Shown here piece by piece: positions 23,186-31,046 of a stretch of 33,891 bases of DNA. The translations under genes were made by a program, and so were the position numbers. Position 1 is the stretch's first letter; the number at the start of each line of letters is the position of its first letter. The notes under the pieces are model-generated. The model ran no database searches. It worked only from the letters and a program-made list of their open reading frames with translations, and had not been told where the DNA came from. The stretch lies in assembly GCA_012838445.1 (NCBI GenBank), contig DUPF01000274.1, positions 1-33,891 of the forward strand, in the 5' to 3' direction. The DNA comes from Intrasporangiaceae bacterium. GTDB lineage: Bacteria > Actinomycetota > Actinomycetes > Actinomycetales > Dermatophilaceae.

Positions 23186-24310
23186 GTGACCGACCACGCG
23201 ACGAATCTCACCCTCCTGAGCCCCGCCACCCGGACCGTTGTCGCCGGACGCGAGCCACGCATACCCGGCGGGTCGGTCGGTTCCCCCCTCGTCCTCACCT
23301 CGACCTATCACGCCGACGGCGAGGTGGTGTATGCGCGGGCCGGCAACCCCACCTGGTCCGCCTTGGAGGAGGCGCTGGGTTCGCTGGAGGGCGGTGTCGC
23401 GACAGCGTTCGCCAGCGGGATGGCCGCCGCCGACGCAGTGCTCTCCCTCGTGCCGCTCGGGGGCACCGTCGTCGCCCCCGGTGGGGCGTACAACGGGGTC
23501 GTCGGCACGTTGCGGCAGCGGGCCGAACGGGGCGAGCTGGTGGTCCGGTTCGTCGACATCACCGACCCCGCGGCGGTCGGTGCCGCGTGTGCGGGTGCCG
23601 ATCTGCTCTGGGTGGAGAGCCCGACGAACCCGCTCCTGCAGGTCGCGGACATCGCCGCGCTGACGGCGGCCGCTCACGAGGCCGGCGCTCTCGTCGCCTG
23701 TGACAACACGTTCGCCACCCCGATCCTGCAGCGACCGCTCGATGACGGTGTCGACGTCGTCGTGCACTCGGTGACGAAGTACCTGGCCGGGCACAGTGAC
23801 GTCCTCCTCGGGGCGTGCGTGGCCCGGGACGACGACGTGACCGCGCGGTTGCGCCACCATCGGCTGCTGCGCGGCGCGATCCCCGGACCGCACGAGACCT
23901 GGCTGGCCCTGCGGGGTATGCGCACGCTCGCCCTGCGCGTCAAACGCGCCTCAGCGAACGCCGCCGACCTGGCGGCGCGGTTGGCGACACATCCGGGTGT
24001 CGAACGGGTCCGGTATCCCGGGTTCGGTGCCATGGTCTCGGTCGACATCGCCGGCGGCGACACCGAGGCCGGTGCAGCGGCGGCCGAACGGGTCTGTGCG
24101 GCAACGCAGTTGTGGGTGCACTCCACGAGTCTGGGCGGGGTGGAGAGCCAGCTGGAGCGGCGGCGTCGCCAGTCCCTCGAGCCGCAGAGCACGCCGGTCA
24201 ACCTGATCCGGCTCTCGGTCGGCATCGAGGACGTCGAGGACCTGTGGCAGGACCTGTCCCGGGCGCTCGACGCGGCCCGACCGGCCGAGGACGGCTCCCC
24301 GGCCCGCTAG
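23186..24310 (+). CDS. Cys/Met metabolism PLP-dependent enzyme (cystathionine gamma-synthase/lyase type)
   Basis: Pyridoxal-phosphate enzyme of the transsulfuration family, 374 residues. The PLP lysine is Lys198 in [11 protein letters not shown]; Asp173 ([10 protein letters not shown]) contacts the cofactor ring nitrogen; [14 protein letters not shown] is the conserved Tyr/Arg phosphate-binding stretch from the neighbouring subunit; [14 protein letters not shown] is the cofactor loop. [16 protein letters not shown] takes the place of the usual SLGGVESL end motif, and [16 protein letters not shown] closes the protein. Whether it makes or splits cystathionine, or acts on other thioether or gamma-substituted amino acids, cannot be told. 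The two-codon-wide stop region is shared with gpsA. Confidence 0.92.
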   Translation: MTDHATNLTLLSPATRTVVAGREPRIPGGSVGSPLVLTSTYHADGEVVYARAGNPTWSALEEALGSLEGGVATAFASGMAAADAVLSLVPLGGTVVAPGGAYNGVVGTLRQRAERGELVVRFVDITDPAAVGAACAGADLLWVESPTNPLLQVADIAALTAAAHEAGALVACDNTFATPILQRPLDDGVDVVVHSVTKYLAGHSDVLLGACVARDDDVTARLRHHRLLRGAIPGPHETWLALRGMRTLALRVKRASANAADLAARLATHPGVERVRYPGFGAMVSVDIAGGDTEAGAAAAERVCAATQLWVHSTSLGGVESQLERRRRQSLEPQSTPVNLIRLSVGIEDVEDLWQDLSRALDAARPAEDGSPAR

Positions 24311-25308
24311 TGCCGGACCTCGCGTCCGCGCTCCCTGGCCATGAGCGCATACCCCATGGCGAGGACGTCCTGACCCTCGTTGACGACCTGGTTCACCTGC
24401 TCGATGATCGGCACGTCGACGTCGTGGTCGCGGGCGAGTTGGAGGATCGAGCCACACGACTTGACCCCCTCGGCGGTCTGTCGGGTGCGGGCCACGACCT
24501 CCGCGACGGTGAAGCCCTGGCCGAGCTGGACCCCGAAGGTGTGGTTGCGCGACAGCGGCGACATGCACGTCGCGATGAGGTCACCGACCCCGGCCAATCC
24601 CGCGAAGGTCATCGGGTCACCACCGAGGCGGACCCCGAGGCGGGTCGTCTCGGCCAGGCCCCGGGTGATGATCGAGGCCTTCGTGTTGTCGCCCATGCCG
24701 AGCCCCTCGGCGGCACCGACGGCGAGGGCGATGACGTTCTTCGTCGCGCCTCCGAGCTCGGCACCGATGACGTCCTCGGAGGTGTAGGGACGGAAGTACG
24801 ACGTGTGGCACGCCTCGGCGACCCGGTCGGCGGTGTCGTGATCGATGCACGCGATGACCGAGGCGGCGGGTTGGCGGGCGACGATCTCCCGGGCCAGGTT
24901 GGGACCGCTGAGCACCGCGACCCGCTCCGGCTCGATGCCGCCGACCTCGGTGATGACCTCGCTCATCCGCTTCGTCGTGCCGAGCTCGACACCCTTCATC
25001 AGCGAGACGACCGCCGCATCCGCGGGGATCGCCGACCCCCACGTCGTCAGGTTGTCCCGCAGCGACTGGCTCGGCACGGCGAGGACGACGATCTCGGCAC
25101 CGTCGCCGACCTCCGCCGGATCGGCCGCGGCGGTGATGCCCCGCGGCAGCGGAGTCCCCGGCAGATAGTCGGAGTTCATCCCTGCGTTGATCTGGTCGAC
25201 CGAGGCCTGGCGGCGCCCCCACATCCGCACCGTGCAGCCGGCGTCGGCGAGGACACTGGCGAACGCGGTCCCCCAACTGCCGGTCCCGAACACTGCGACG
25301 CGGGTCAT
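24307..25308 (-). CDS. gpsA: Glycerol-3-phosphate dehydrogenase [NAD(P)+]
   Basis: Reduces dihydroxyacetone phosphate to sn-glycerol-3-phosphate, the backbone of phospholipids. It has 333 residues. The Rossmann motif [14 protein letters not shown] opens the protein; [10 protein letters not shown], the catalytic-lysine block [15 protein letters not shown] and [19 protein letters not shown] are all intact. The ATG overlaps the stop of the upstream acyltransferase by 4 bp (ATGA), so the two genes are coupled, and both act early in phospholipid synthesis. Its TAG stop shares the palindrome CTAG (24307-24310) with the stop of the convergent gene. Confidence 0.97.
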   Translation of the reverse strand: MTRVAVFGTGSWGTAFASVLADAGCTVRMWGRRQASVDQINAGMNSDYLPGTPLPRGITAAADPAEVGDGAEIVVLAVPSQSLRDNLTTWGSAIPADAAVVSLMKGVELGTTKRMSEVITEVGGIEPERVAVLSGPNLAREIVARQPAASVIACIDHDTADRVAEACHTSYFRPYTSEDVIGAELGGATKNVIALAVGAAEGLGMGDNTKASIITRGLAETTRLGVRLGGDPMTFAGLAGVGDLIATCMSPLSRNHTFGVQLGQGFTVAEVVARTRQTAEGVKSCGSILQLARDHDVDVPIIEQVNQVVNEGQDVLAMGYALMARERGREVRH

Positions 25309-26090
25309 CGTCCGCTCTCCTCTCCGCTCCCCGGTGCCCTCCGGTGGGCCCGATCCCGGTCGAATCTACCGGTGCGGGGCAACCCGGCCGAGCGGGCGTC
25401 GAAGCGCACCGCGGGTGCCGACTCGCCCCGGATCACCTCGAGCTCACGGGTGATCGCGGCCATGATCCGCTCGGTGGCCTCCTTGAGGACGACGGTGGTG
25501 ATCGGTGCGCCATACAGGTCGGCGAGGTCGACCGGTGGCCCGGCACGCACGTGCATCGTCTTGCGGGGGAAGAGTTTCGGCTTCTTGGCGTACGGCGCGA
25601 GGATCTCCTGCGCACCCCACTGCGCGACCGGGATGACCGGGCACCGCGTCTCCAGCGCCACCCGGGCCGCGCCGGTCTTGCCGGTCATCGGCCACAGGTC
25701 CGGGTCCCGGGTGATCGTCCCCTCCGGATAGATCGCGACGCACTTGCCCTCCCGCACCGCCGCGACCGCCGCCCGGAACGCCGTGGCCGCCTGCCCGCTC
25801 TCCCGATAGACGGGAATCTGCCCGGCCTTGTGCAGGATCCACCCGACGACCGGGACCCGGAACACCGACTCCTTGCCGAGGAAGTACGCCTCCCGACCGC
25901 TGTCGAAGGCGAAGTGGGCGAACGGCAGGGGGTCCGCATACGAGATGTGGTTCGGGCACAGCACGAAGCCGCCCTCCGCAGGGATGTGCTCGTGTCCGGA
26001 CCAGTTGCGTCGGGTCATCGCCCGCAGCGTGGGTCGCACGAGTGTGGCGGCGAACCGGTAGGCGGGGATGAGCTTGCGCGGCTTGGGCAC
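25305..26090 (-). CDS. plsC: 1-acyl-sn-glycerol-3-phosphate acyltransferase (PlsC-like)
   Basis: Membrane-associated acyltransferase of 261 residues that most likely converts lysophosphatidate to phosphatidate. The catalytic His48-x4-Asp53 is in [10 protein letters not shown]; the phosphate-binding site is YPEGT (residues 120-124); [17 protein letters not shown] is another family block. The C-terminal 40 residues are Arg-rich and probably flexible. The GTG start has GGAGG at 5-nt spacing. gpsA follows with a 4-bp overlap. Other PlsC-family members use different lysolipids, so the exact acceptor is inferred from the operon. Confidence 0.92.
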   Translation of the reverse strand: MPKPRKLIPAYRFAATLVRPTLRAMTRRNWSGHEHIPAEGGFVLCPNHISYADPLPFAHFAFDSGREAYFLGKESVFRVPVVGWILHKAGQIPVYRESGQAATAFRAAVAAVREGKCVAIYPEGTITRDPDLWPMTGKTGAARVALETRCPVIPVAQWGAQEILAPYAKKPKLFPRKTMHVRAGPPVDLADLYGAPITTVVLKEATERIMAAITRELEVIRGESAPAVRFDARSAGLPRTGRFDRDRAHRRAPGSGEESGR

Positions 26091-26121
26091 CGGACCTCCA
26101 AGTCTTGATTCGAACGGCAGG

Positions 26122-26138
26122 GGTATGCGACTCGCACC
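26122..26138 (-). repeat. 17-bp bipartite element, exact copy
   Basis: Matches GGTATGCGnnnCGCACC with ACT in the gap. It lies 32 bp upstream of the plsC start in the divergent plsC-cofC gap. Confidence 0.7.
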
Positions 26139-26195
26139 CCAGACTGTCATGCTGCGGCGGGACTGCGGGGCAGGTCCGCTGCAATGATGCTGCTC

Positions 26196-26888
26196 GTGTC
26201 TGCATCTGAGCGCGCGCCGCACCCGGGGTCGACCCGTTGGCGGATCGTCGTGCCGGTGCGCGGCGGACCGGTCGCCAAGACCCGGCTGACCCGCATCGAG
26301 GGCCGGGAGTTGTCCCCGTCGGAGCGGGTCGAACTCGCGCTGGCGATGGCGCTGGACACTGTCGCCGCCGCCCGGGACAGTGGTTGCGGCCCGGTCACGG
26401 TGCGCACCGCCGACCCGCGGACCGCGACTGTGTTCCGGCAGGAGGGGGTGGCCGTCAGCATGGACGGGGGTGGCGGACTCAACACCGAGATCGCTGCTGC
26501 CGCAACGGAGTCCGCCGCTGGGGATGGCATCACGTCGGGTGTGGTCGTCCTGCTCGGTGACCTGCCCGCGCTGCGGGCCGACGATGTCCGCGACGCCCTG
26601 GCCGAGGTCGTGTCGCTGGAGGCGAGTCACGCATACGTCCCGGACCGGGAGGGCACCGGCACCACCCTCGTCGCGGTCTGCCCGCCCGAGACTCCCCTGC
26701 CGCTGGCTTTCGGCCCCGGCTCGGCCCATCGGCACAGCGAGCTGGGGTTCGTCGCGGTCGGGGCGGCCCTGACCCGGCTGCGCTGCGACGTCGACACCCC
26801 GGACGGGTGGGAACGGGCCCTGGCCCTCGGACTCGGTCCGGCGAGCACCCGGGTGCGGGCCGCGCTGCTCGGGCCGGTGCGTCGCTAG
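26196..26888 (+). CDS. cofC: 2-phospho-L-lactate (or phosphoenolpyruvate) guanylyltransferase
   Basis: Coenzyme F420 biosynthesis enzyme (CofC/FbiD): activates phospholactate or phosphoenolpyruvate with GTP. About 230 residues. The N-terminal nucleotide motif WRIVVPVRGGPVAKTRL is clear; VVVLLGDLPALRADDV holds the metal-binding Asp, and VPDREGTGTTLVAVCPP plus FGPGSAHRHSELG complete the active site. The GTG at 26196 is chosen with AATGAT 7 nt upstream (a weaker box); ATG 26184 is the alternative. Its presence implies that the organism makes F420. Its stop codon TAG forms the beginning of the -10 box of the next gene. Confidence 0.92.
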   Translation: MSASERAPHPGSTRWRIVVPVRGGPVAKTRLTRIEGRELSPSERVELALAMALDTVAAARDSGCGPVTVRTADPRTATVFRQEGVAVSMDGGGGLNTEIAAAATESAAGDGITSGVVVLLGDLPALRADDVRDALAEVVSLEASHAYVPDREGTGTTLVAVCPPETPLPLAFGPGSAHRHSELGFVAVGAALTRLRCDVDTPDGWERALALGLGPASTRVRAALLGPVRR

Positions 26889-26891
26889 GCT
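26886..26891 (+). promoter_or_regulatory. -10 box of the cold-shock-like gene, overlapping the cofC stop
   Basis: TAGGCT, 6 nt before the ATG. The first three bases are also the cofC stop codon. Confidence 0.6.
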
Positions 26892-26897
26892 GTCGCC

Positions 26898-27116
26898 ATG
26901 GCCCAGGGTTCGGTGCACACCTTCGATCCGGAGACCGGTGCCGGCTCGGTGCTGCTCGACGACGGCATCGAGGTGGCGTTCTCCGCTGCCGCGTTCGAGG
27001 CGGGCGGGTTGCGGCTGCTGCGACCCGGGCAGCGACTCAGCCTCGACATCGACGAGTCCGGCACGATCACCCGGGTGTTCATCCGCGGCATCGGAGCCGG
27101 CGAGACGATCCGCTGA
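26898..27116 (+). CDS. Small cold-shock-domain-like protein
   Basis: Protein of 72 residues, nearly all of it a five-strand OB fold like CspA: AQGSVHTFDPETGAGSVLLDDGIEVAFSAAAFEAGG, then LRPGQRLSLDID. Compared with true CspA it lacks the aromatic RNP motifs (KGFGFI and VFVHF), keeping only AGSVLL and VAFSAAAF at those places, so it may bind nucleic acid weakly or not at all. Genes of this kind recur between cofC and hup in actinobacteria. The ATG start is fixed by the TAGGCT box 6 nt upstream. A strong two-way terminator follows. Confidence 0.8.
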   Translation: MAQGSVHTFDPETGAGSVLLDDGIEVAFSAAAFEAGGLRLLRPGQRLSLDIDESGTITRVFIRGIGAGETIR

Positions 27117-27143
27117 CCGGGGTCGACGAGCCCCGAACGACAC

Positions 27144-27181
27144 AGCAGTGGGCCCACCCCGGGCGGGGTGGGCCCACTGCT
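27144..27181. terminator. Two-way terminator between the cold-shock-like gene and hup
   Basis: Perfect 17-bp stem (AGCAGTGGGCCCACCCC and its complement) with the 4-nt loop GGGC, between the two convergent stop codons. Confidence 0.85.
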
Positions 27182-27207
27182 CGTTGTGCCGCGGCCGGTG
27201 GCCGGGG

Positions 27208-27669
27208 CTACTTCTTCGTGGCGCGCTTGGCCGTGGCTTTCTTGGCGGTGGCCTTCTTCGCCGCGGTCTTCTTGGCCGTGGTCTTCTTCGCCGCCGCCTT
27301 CTTGGCGGTCGTCTTCTTCGCGGCCGCCTTCTTCCCCGCGGTCACGGTACCGGCCGAGGCGCGCACCCCGACGACGCCGCTCTTGGGCATCTTGCTCGGC
27401 GCGGCGACGTACTCCTTGAACTGGGTGCCGGGCCGGAACTTCGGCACCGCGGTCTTGCGGATGCGCACGGTCTCCCCCGTGCGCGGGTTGCGGCCGGTGC
27501 GGGCGGCGCGGGCCACCTTCTCGAAGGTGCCGAACCCGGTGATCCCCACCGAGCCTCCCTTGGCGACCTCTCGGATGATCGTGTCGACGACGGCCTCGAG
27601 TGCGTCCGTGGCGGCCTTCCGGCTGCCGAGCTTTGCCTCGAGTGCCTTGAGCAGTTCGCTCTTGTTCAC
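27208..27669 (-). CDS. hup: Histone-like DNA-binding protein HU with lysine/alanine tail
   Basis: Nucleoid protein of 153 residues, longer than the 90 of classical HU. Residues 1-90 form the HU fold (MNKSELLKALEAKLG, GITGFGTFEKVARAARTGRNPRTGE, and VPKFRPGTQFKEYV near the end). A linker follows, then a tail from about 112 made of AAKKT/TAKKA-type repeats ending RATKK, as in mycobacterial HupB and Streptomyces HupS. The tail is expected to bind DNA and be a target for acetylation. The GTG start follows GGAGAT at good spacing. An unusually long, AT-richer non-coding region lies upstream. Confidence 0.96.
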   Translation of the reverse strand: MNKSELLKALEAKLGSRKAATDALEAVVDTIIREVAKGGSVGITGFGTFEKVARAARTGRNPRTGETVRIRKTAVPKFRPGTQFKEYVAAPSKMPKSGVVGVRASAGTVTAGKKAAAKKTTAKKAAAKKTTAKKTAAKKATAKKATAKRATKK

Positions 27670-28060
27670 TTCGGATCTCCATCCATCGATTGCCGACGGA
27701 GGTCGGCGGCGGTCAAGCCCACGGTCTGCAGGCCCTCAGCACGACGGTATGCGCCACGCGCCGCGCATGCCAGCATCGCCGCGTCGCGATTCCGGGCAAA
27801 CTTGTTGTCTGGCAACAGGACTCGGCTCTCCGACGTGGAATCACATGCGCACCATGCGTCACAGCACCGGTGGCACCGACTCCCTTACCGATATGTCCAT
27901 CCCGCGAATATCACACTGGATCAACAGTTTTCGCTGCTCTATGAGCAGGAATGCAACTCGAGCAGATCCGGAATACCCGGACCTGGGCAGGATCGATCCA
28001 GCAGGCCGAAAGGCCGGGATGACCGTTCACCGATTACCCCGAAATCAGCGTGAATCATCG
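27670..28060 (-). other. Long AT-richer non-coding region upstream of hup
   Basis: About 390 bp (450 including the leuD hairpin) without a credible gene, clearly lower in G+C than its surroundings. It holds a near copy of the 17-bp element (27746-27762, CGCGCC as right half), CTGCTC / GAGCAG around TAT (27934-27948), and a GGCC-GAAA-GGCC mini-hairpin near 28004-28015. No firm -10/-35 pair was found. It may hold a distant hup promoter with a long leader, or a small RNA. Confidence 0.5.
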
Positions 28061-28082
28061 GCGTGTCGCGTCAGCGACACGC
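28061..28082 (-). terminator. Terminator of leuCD
   Basis: Perfect 9-bp stem GCGTGTCGC / GCGACACGC with loop GTCA, 38 bp after the leuD stop. There is no T-run. Confidence 0.65.
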
Positions 28083-28119
28083 TCGCGCCGTCGGGCCGTG
28101 ACCCGCTCCCCAGTGGCGT

Positions 28120-28713
28120 TCAGGCCTCGACGGTCGTCGGCAGGAAACCCGCCCGAGTGCCCTCGAACTCGGTGATGTCGTTCTCGTGCCGCAGCGTCAG
28201 CCCGATGTCGTCGAGCCCCTCGAGCAGTCGCCAGCGCACATAGTCGTCGACCTGGAAGCCACAGACGATCTCACCGGCGGTGATCGTGCGGGACTCCAGG
28301 TCCACCGTCACCGCGGCGCCGGGGTTGTTCTCGAGGTACTTCCACAGCAGTTCGACATCGTCCTGGGTCACCTGGGCGGTGAGCAGTCCCTGCTTGCCGC
28401 TGTTGCCCCGGAAGATGTCGGCGAACCGGGAGGAGATGACGACCCGGAAGCCGTAGTTCATCAGGGCCCAGACGGCGTGTTCACGCGAACTGCCCGTCCC
28501 GAAGTCCGGGCCTGCGACGAGGACCGAGCCGGCCGCATACTCCTGCTGGTTGAGGATGAAGGACTCATCCTTGCGCCAGGCCGCGAACAGGCCGTCCTCG
28601 AACCCGTCGCGGGTGACCCGCTTGAGATAGACGGCCGGGATGATCTGGTCGGTGTCGACGTTGCTGCGGCGCAGCGGGACACCGATGCCGGTGTGCGTGG
28701 TGAACTTCTCCAT
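28120..28713 (-). CDS. leuD: 3-isopropylmalate dehydratase small subunit
   Basis: Small, swivelling subunit of isopropylmalate isomerase in leucine synthesis; 197 residues. [31 protein letters not shown] and [17 protein letters not shown] are the family signatures, and [17 protein letters not shown] is the conserved central block. The ATG follows AAGGAG by 8 nt, and only 11 bp separate it from the leuC stop, so the two subunits are co-expressed. Confidence 0.97.
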   Translation of the reverse strand: MEKFTTHTGIGVPLRRSNVDTDQIIPAVYLKRVTRDGFEDGLFAAWRKDESFILNQQEYAAGSVLVAGPDFGTGSSREHAVWALMNYGFRVVISSRFADIFRGNSGKQGLLTAQVTQDDVELLWKYLENNPGAAVTVDLESRTITAGEIVCGFQVDDYVRWRLLEGLDDIGLTLRHENDITEFEGTRAGFLPTTVEA

Positions 28714-28724
28714 CACTGACTCCT

Positions 28725-30122
28725 TCAGGCGTCCAGGTCGGCGGGGCTCGACAGGGTGCCGCGCACCGCGGTCGCGGCGGCGACGAGGGGGCTGACCAGA
28801 TGGGTGCGTCCGCCCTTGCCCTGGCGGCCCTCGAAATTGCGGTTCGAGGTGGAGGCGCTGCGCTCCCCCGGTGCGAGCTGGTCGGGGTTCATGCCCAGGC
28901 ACATCGAGCAGCCGGGCAAGCGCCACTCCGCACCGGCATCGGTGAAGACGGCGTCCAGACCCTCCGACTCGGCCTGCAGCCGCACCCGAGCCGAGCCGGG
29001 GACGACGAGCATCCGCACCCCGTCGGCCACCTGGCGGCCCTTGATGACCTCGGCCGCGGCCCGCAGGTCCTCGATCCGGCCGTTGGTGCATGAGCCGACG
29101 AAGACGGTGTCGACGGCGATCTCCTTGAACGGCGTGCCCGGTGTCAGACCCATGTACTCCAGGGCCCGCTCGGCGGCGACCCGCTCGTTGTCATCACCCA
29201 TCCGGGCCGGGTCCGGGACCGCCTCGCCGAGGGGTGCGCCCTGGCCCGGGTTGGTGCCCCAGGTGATGAAGGGGGTGAGGGTGTCGGCGTCGATGGTCAC
29301 CTCGGCGTCGAAACTCGCCCCGTCGTCGGTGCGCAGGGTCTGCCAGTAGGCGACCGCGGCGTCCCAGTCCGCCCCGGTCGGGGCGTGCTCGCGGCCCTTG
29401 ATGTAGTCGAAGGTCGTCTGGTCGGGGGCGATCATGCCCGCGCGGGCGCCGGCCTCGATCGACATGTTGCAGATCGTCATCCGGGCCTCCATCGACAACG
29501 CCTCGATGGCCGGGCCCCGGTATTCGAGGACGTAGCCCTGTCCGCCGCCGGTGCCGATCTTGGCGATGACGGCCAGGACGATGTCCTTGGCGGTCACCCC
29601 GGGCTGGAGTGAGCCGGTGACGTTGACGGCCATCGTCTTGAACGGGGCCAGCGGCAGGGTCTGGGTGGCCAGGACATGCTCGACCTCGGAGGTGCCGATG
29701 CCGAAGGCGAGCGCCCCGAACGCGCCGTGCGTGGAGGTGTGGCTGTCGCCGCAGACGATCGTCATGCCGGGCTGGGTCAGCCCGCGCTGCGGACCGACGA
29801 CGTGGACGATGCCCTGCTCGACGTGCCCCATGGGGAACAGTCGGACGCCGAACTCCTCGCAGTTGCGCCGCAGCGTCTCGACCTGGGTGCGGCTCGTGAC
29901 GTCGGTGATCGGGCCCGGGGTGGTCGGGACGTTGTGGTCCTCGGTGGCCAGGGTCAGGTCGGGCCGACGGACGGTCCGGCCGGAGATCCGCAGTCCGTCG
30001 AAGGCCTGCGGGCTGGTCACCTCGTGGAGCAGGTGCAGGTCGATGTAGAGCAGGTCGGGCTCCCCGTCCGCCCGACGCACGACGTGTGCGTCCCACACCT
30101 TCTCGGCCAGTGTCTGAGCCAT
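28725..30122 (-). CDS. leuC: 3-isopropylmalate dehydratase large subunit
   Basis: Catalytic iron-sulfur subunit of isopropylmalate isomerase, 465 residues. [30 protein letters not shown] is the aconitase-family signature. The three 4Fe-4S cysteines are in VGSCTNGR and CSMCLG. The ATG start [15 protein letters not shown] is typical. AGAAAGG lies about 11 nt upstream. The 153-bp gap to the divergent NdgR-type regulator holds an inverted-repeat operator and an exact copy of the 17-bp element. Confidence 0.97.
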   Translation of the reverse strand: MAQTLAEKVWDAHVVRRADGEPDLLYIDLHLLHEVTSPQAFDGLRISGRTVRRPDLTLATEDHNVPTTPGPITDVTSRTQVETLRRNCEEFGVRLFPMGHVEQGIVHVVGPQRGLTQPGMTIVCGDSHTSTHGAFGALAFGIGTSEVEHVLATQTLPLAPFKTMAVNVTGSLQPGVTAKDIVLAVIAKIGTGGGQGYVLEYRGPAIEALSMEARMTICNMSIEAGARAGMIAPDQTTFDYIKGREHAPTGADWDAAVAYWQTLRTDDGASFDAEVTIDADTLTPFITWGTNPGQGAPLGEAVPDPARMGDDNERVAAERALEYMGLTPGTPFKEIAVDTVFVGSCTNGRIEDLRAAAEVIKGRQVADGVRMLVVPGSARVRLQAESEGLDAVFTDAGAEWRLPGCSMCLGMNPDQLAPGERSASTSNRNFEGRQGKGGRTHLVSPLVAAATAVRGTLSSPADLDA

Positions 30123-30172
30123 CGGGTTGTCGACCTTTCTCGCCTCGATCACAGCGGGCGCCGAAGTGTTGG

Positions 30173-30189
30173 GGTATGCGGCGCGCACC
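30173..30189 (-). repeat. 17-bp bipartite element, exact copy
   Basis: Matches GGTATGCGnnnCGCACC with GCG in the gap, 51 bp upstream of leuC. Confidence 0.7.
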
Positions 30190-30243
30190 GTCGGTGCGGC
30201 CCTCACCTGCGAGGTTGTCACGGCCTCCGCGGCCGCGGATTTG

Positions 30244-30262
30244 CGTCTCAGGTCATGAGACG
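30244..30262. promoter_or_regulatory. Likely operator of the IclR-type regulator
   Basis: Perfect inverted repeat CGTCTCA-GGTCA-TGAGACG in the leuC/regulator divergent gap, 13 bp before the regulator ATG. IclR-family dimers bind such short palindromes, and NdgR/LtbR are known to control leuCD. Confidence 0.65.
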
Positions 30263-30275
30263 GCAATATCATTAC

Positions 30276-31025
30276 ATGGACAACTCGAGTGGTGTGGGCG
30301 TCCTCGACAAGGCCGCCATCGTTCTCAGCGCACTGGAAGCCGGCCCGTCGACGCTCGCCCAGTTGGTGACGGCGACCGGACTGGCCCGTCCCACCGCCCA
30401 TCGTCTCGCCGTGGCGCTCGAGTATCACCGTCTCGTCGCCCGCGATCTGCAGGGCCGGTTCATCCTCGGGCCACGGATGGGTGAGCTCGCCGCCGCCGCC
30501 GGTGAGGACAAGCTGCTCGCCGCGGCCGGACCGGTCCTCGGGGCCCTCCGCGACCACACGAACGAGAGCGCCCAACTGTTCCGCCGCCAGGGCGACCACC
30601 GCATCTGTGTCTCCGCGGCCGAACGGCCCGTCGGGCTGCGCGACTCGATCCCGATCGGGGCGACCCTGACGATGCTCGCCGGCTCGGCCGCCCAGGTCCT
30701 GCTCGCCTGGGAGGAGCCGGACCGGCTGCACCGCGGCCTGCAGGGTGCGGCGTTCACGGCGACGACCCTGTCCGGGGTCCGCCGCCGCGGGTGGGCCCAG
30801 AGCGTCGGTGAGCGTGAGCTCGGTGTCGCGTCGGTCTCGGCCCCGGTGCGTTCCCCCAGTGGGCGGGTCATCGCCGCCGTGTCGATCTCCGGCCCGATCG
30901 AGCGACTCTCCCGCCAACCCGGCCGGCTGCACGCGGCCACGGTCATCGCCGGGGCCAACAAACTCACCGAGGTCCTCGCCCGCCATGCCGCCCAGCAGGA
31001 GGCCCAGCGCGCCGGCGAGGGCTGA
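30276..31025 (+). CDS. ndgR: IclR-family regulator of leucine synthesis (NdgR/LtbR type)
   Basis: Regulator of 249 residues. The start [20 protein letters not shown] and the winged helix [28 protein letters not shown] (residues about 35-62) match NdgR of Streptomyces, and LtbR of corynebacteria is related. The C-terminal effector domain runs from about 85 ([17 protein letters not shown]) to 235. It is divergent from leuCD, which NdgR/LtbR regulate directly in studied species, so the same is expected here. A TATCAT lies only 3 nt before the ATG. mgtE follows after 21 bp and may be co-transcribed. Confidence 0.94.
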   Translation: MDNSSGVGVLDKAAIVLSALEAGPSTLAQLVTATGLARPTAHRLAVALEYHRLVARDLQGRFILGPRMGELAAAAGEDKLLAAAGPVLGALRDHTNESAQLFRRQGDHRICVSAAERPVGLRDSIPIGATLTMLAGSAAQVLLAWEEPDRLHRGLQGAAFTATTLSGVRRRGWAQSVGERELGVASVSAPVRSPSGRVIAAVSISGPIERLSRQPGRLHAATVIAGANKLTEVLARHAAQQEAQRAGEG

Positions 31026-31046
31026 GCCGGGCGCTGGTGACCTGCC

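Noticed and set aside
27215..27345. Short tandem DNA repeats near the hup 3' end, briefly considered a repeat array
   Set aside because: They are the coding repeats of the Lys/Ala tail of HU, not a CRISPR array; there are no unique spacers.
30123..30275. Leucine-rich leader peptide or T-box in front of leuC
   Set aside because: No short frame with Leu codons and no T-box-like sequence could be found; the gap holds an operator-type palindrome instead.
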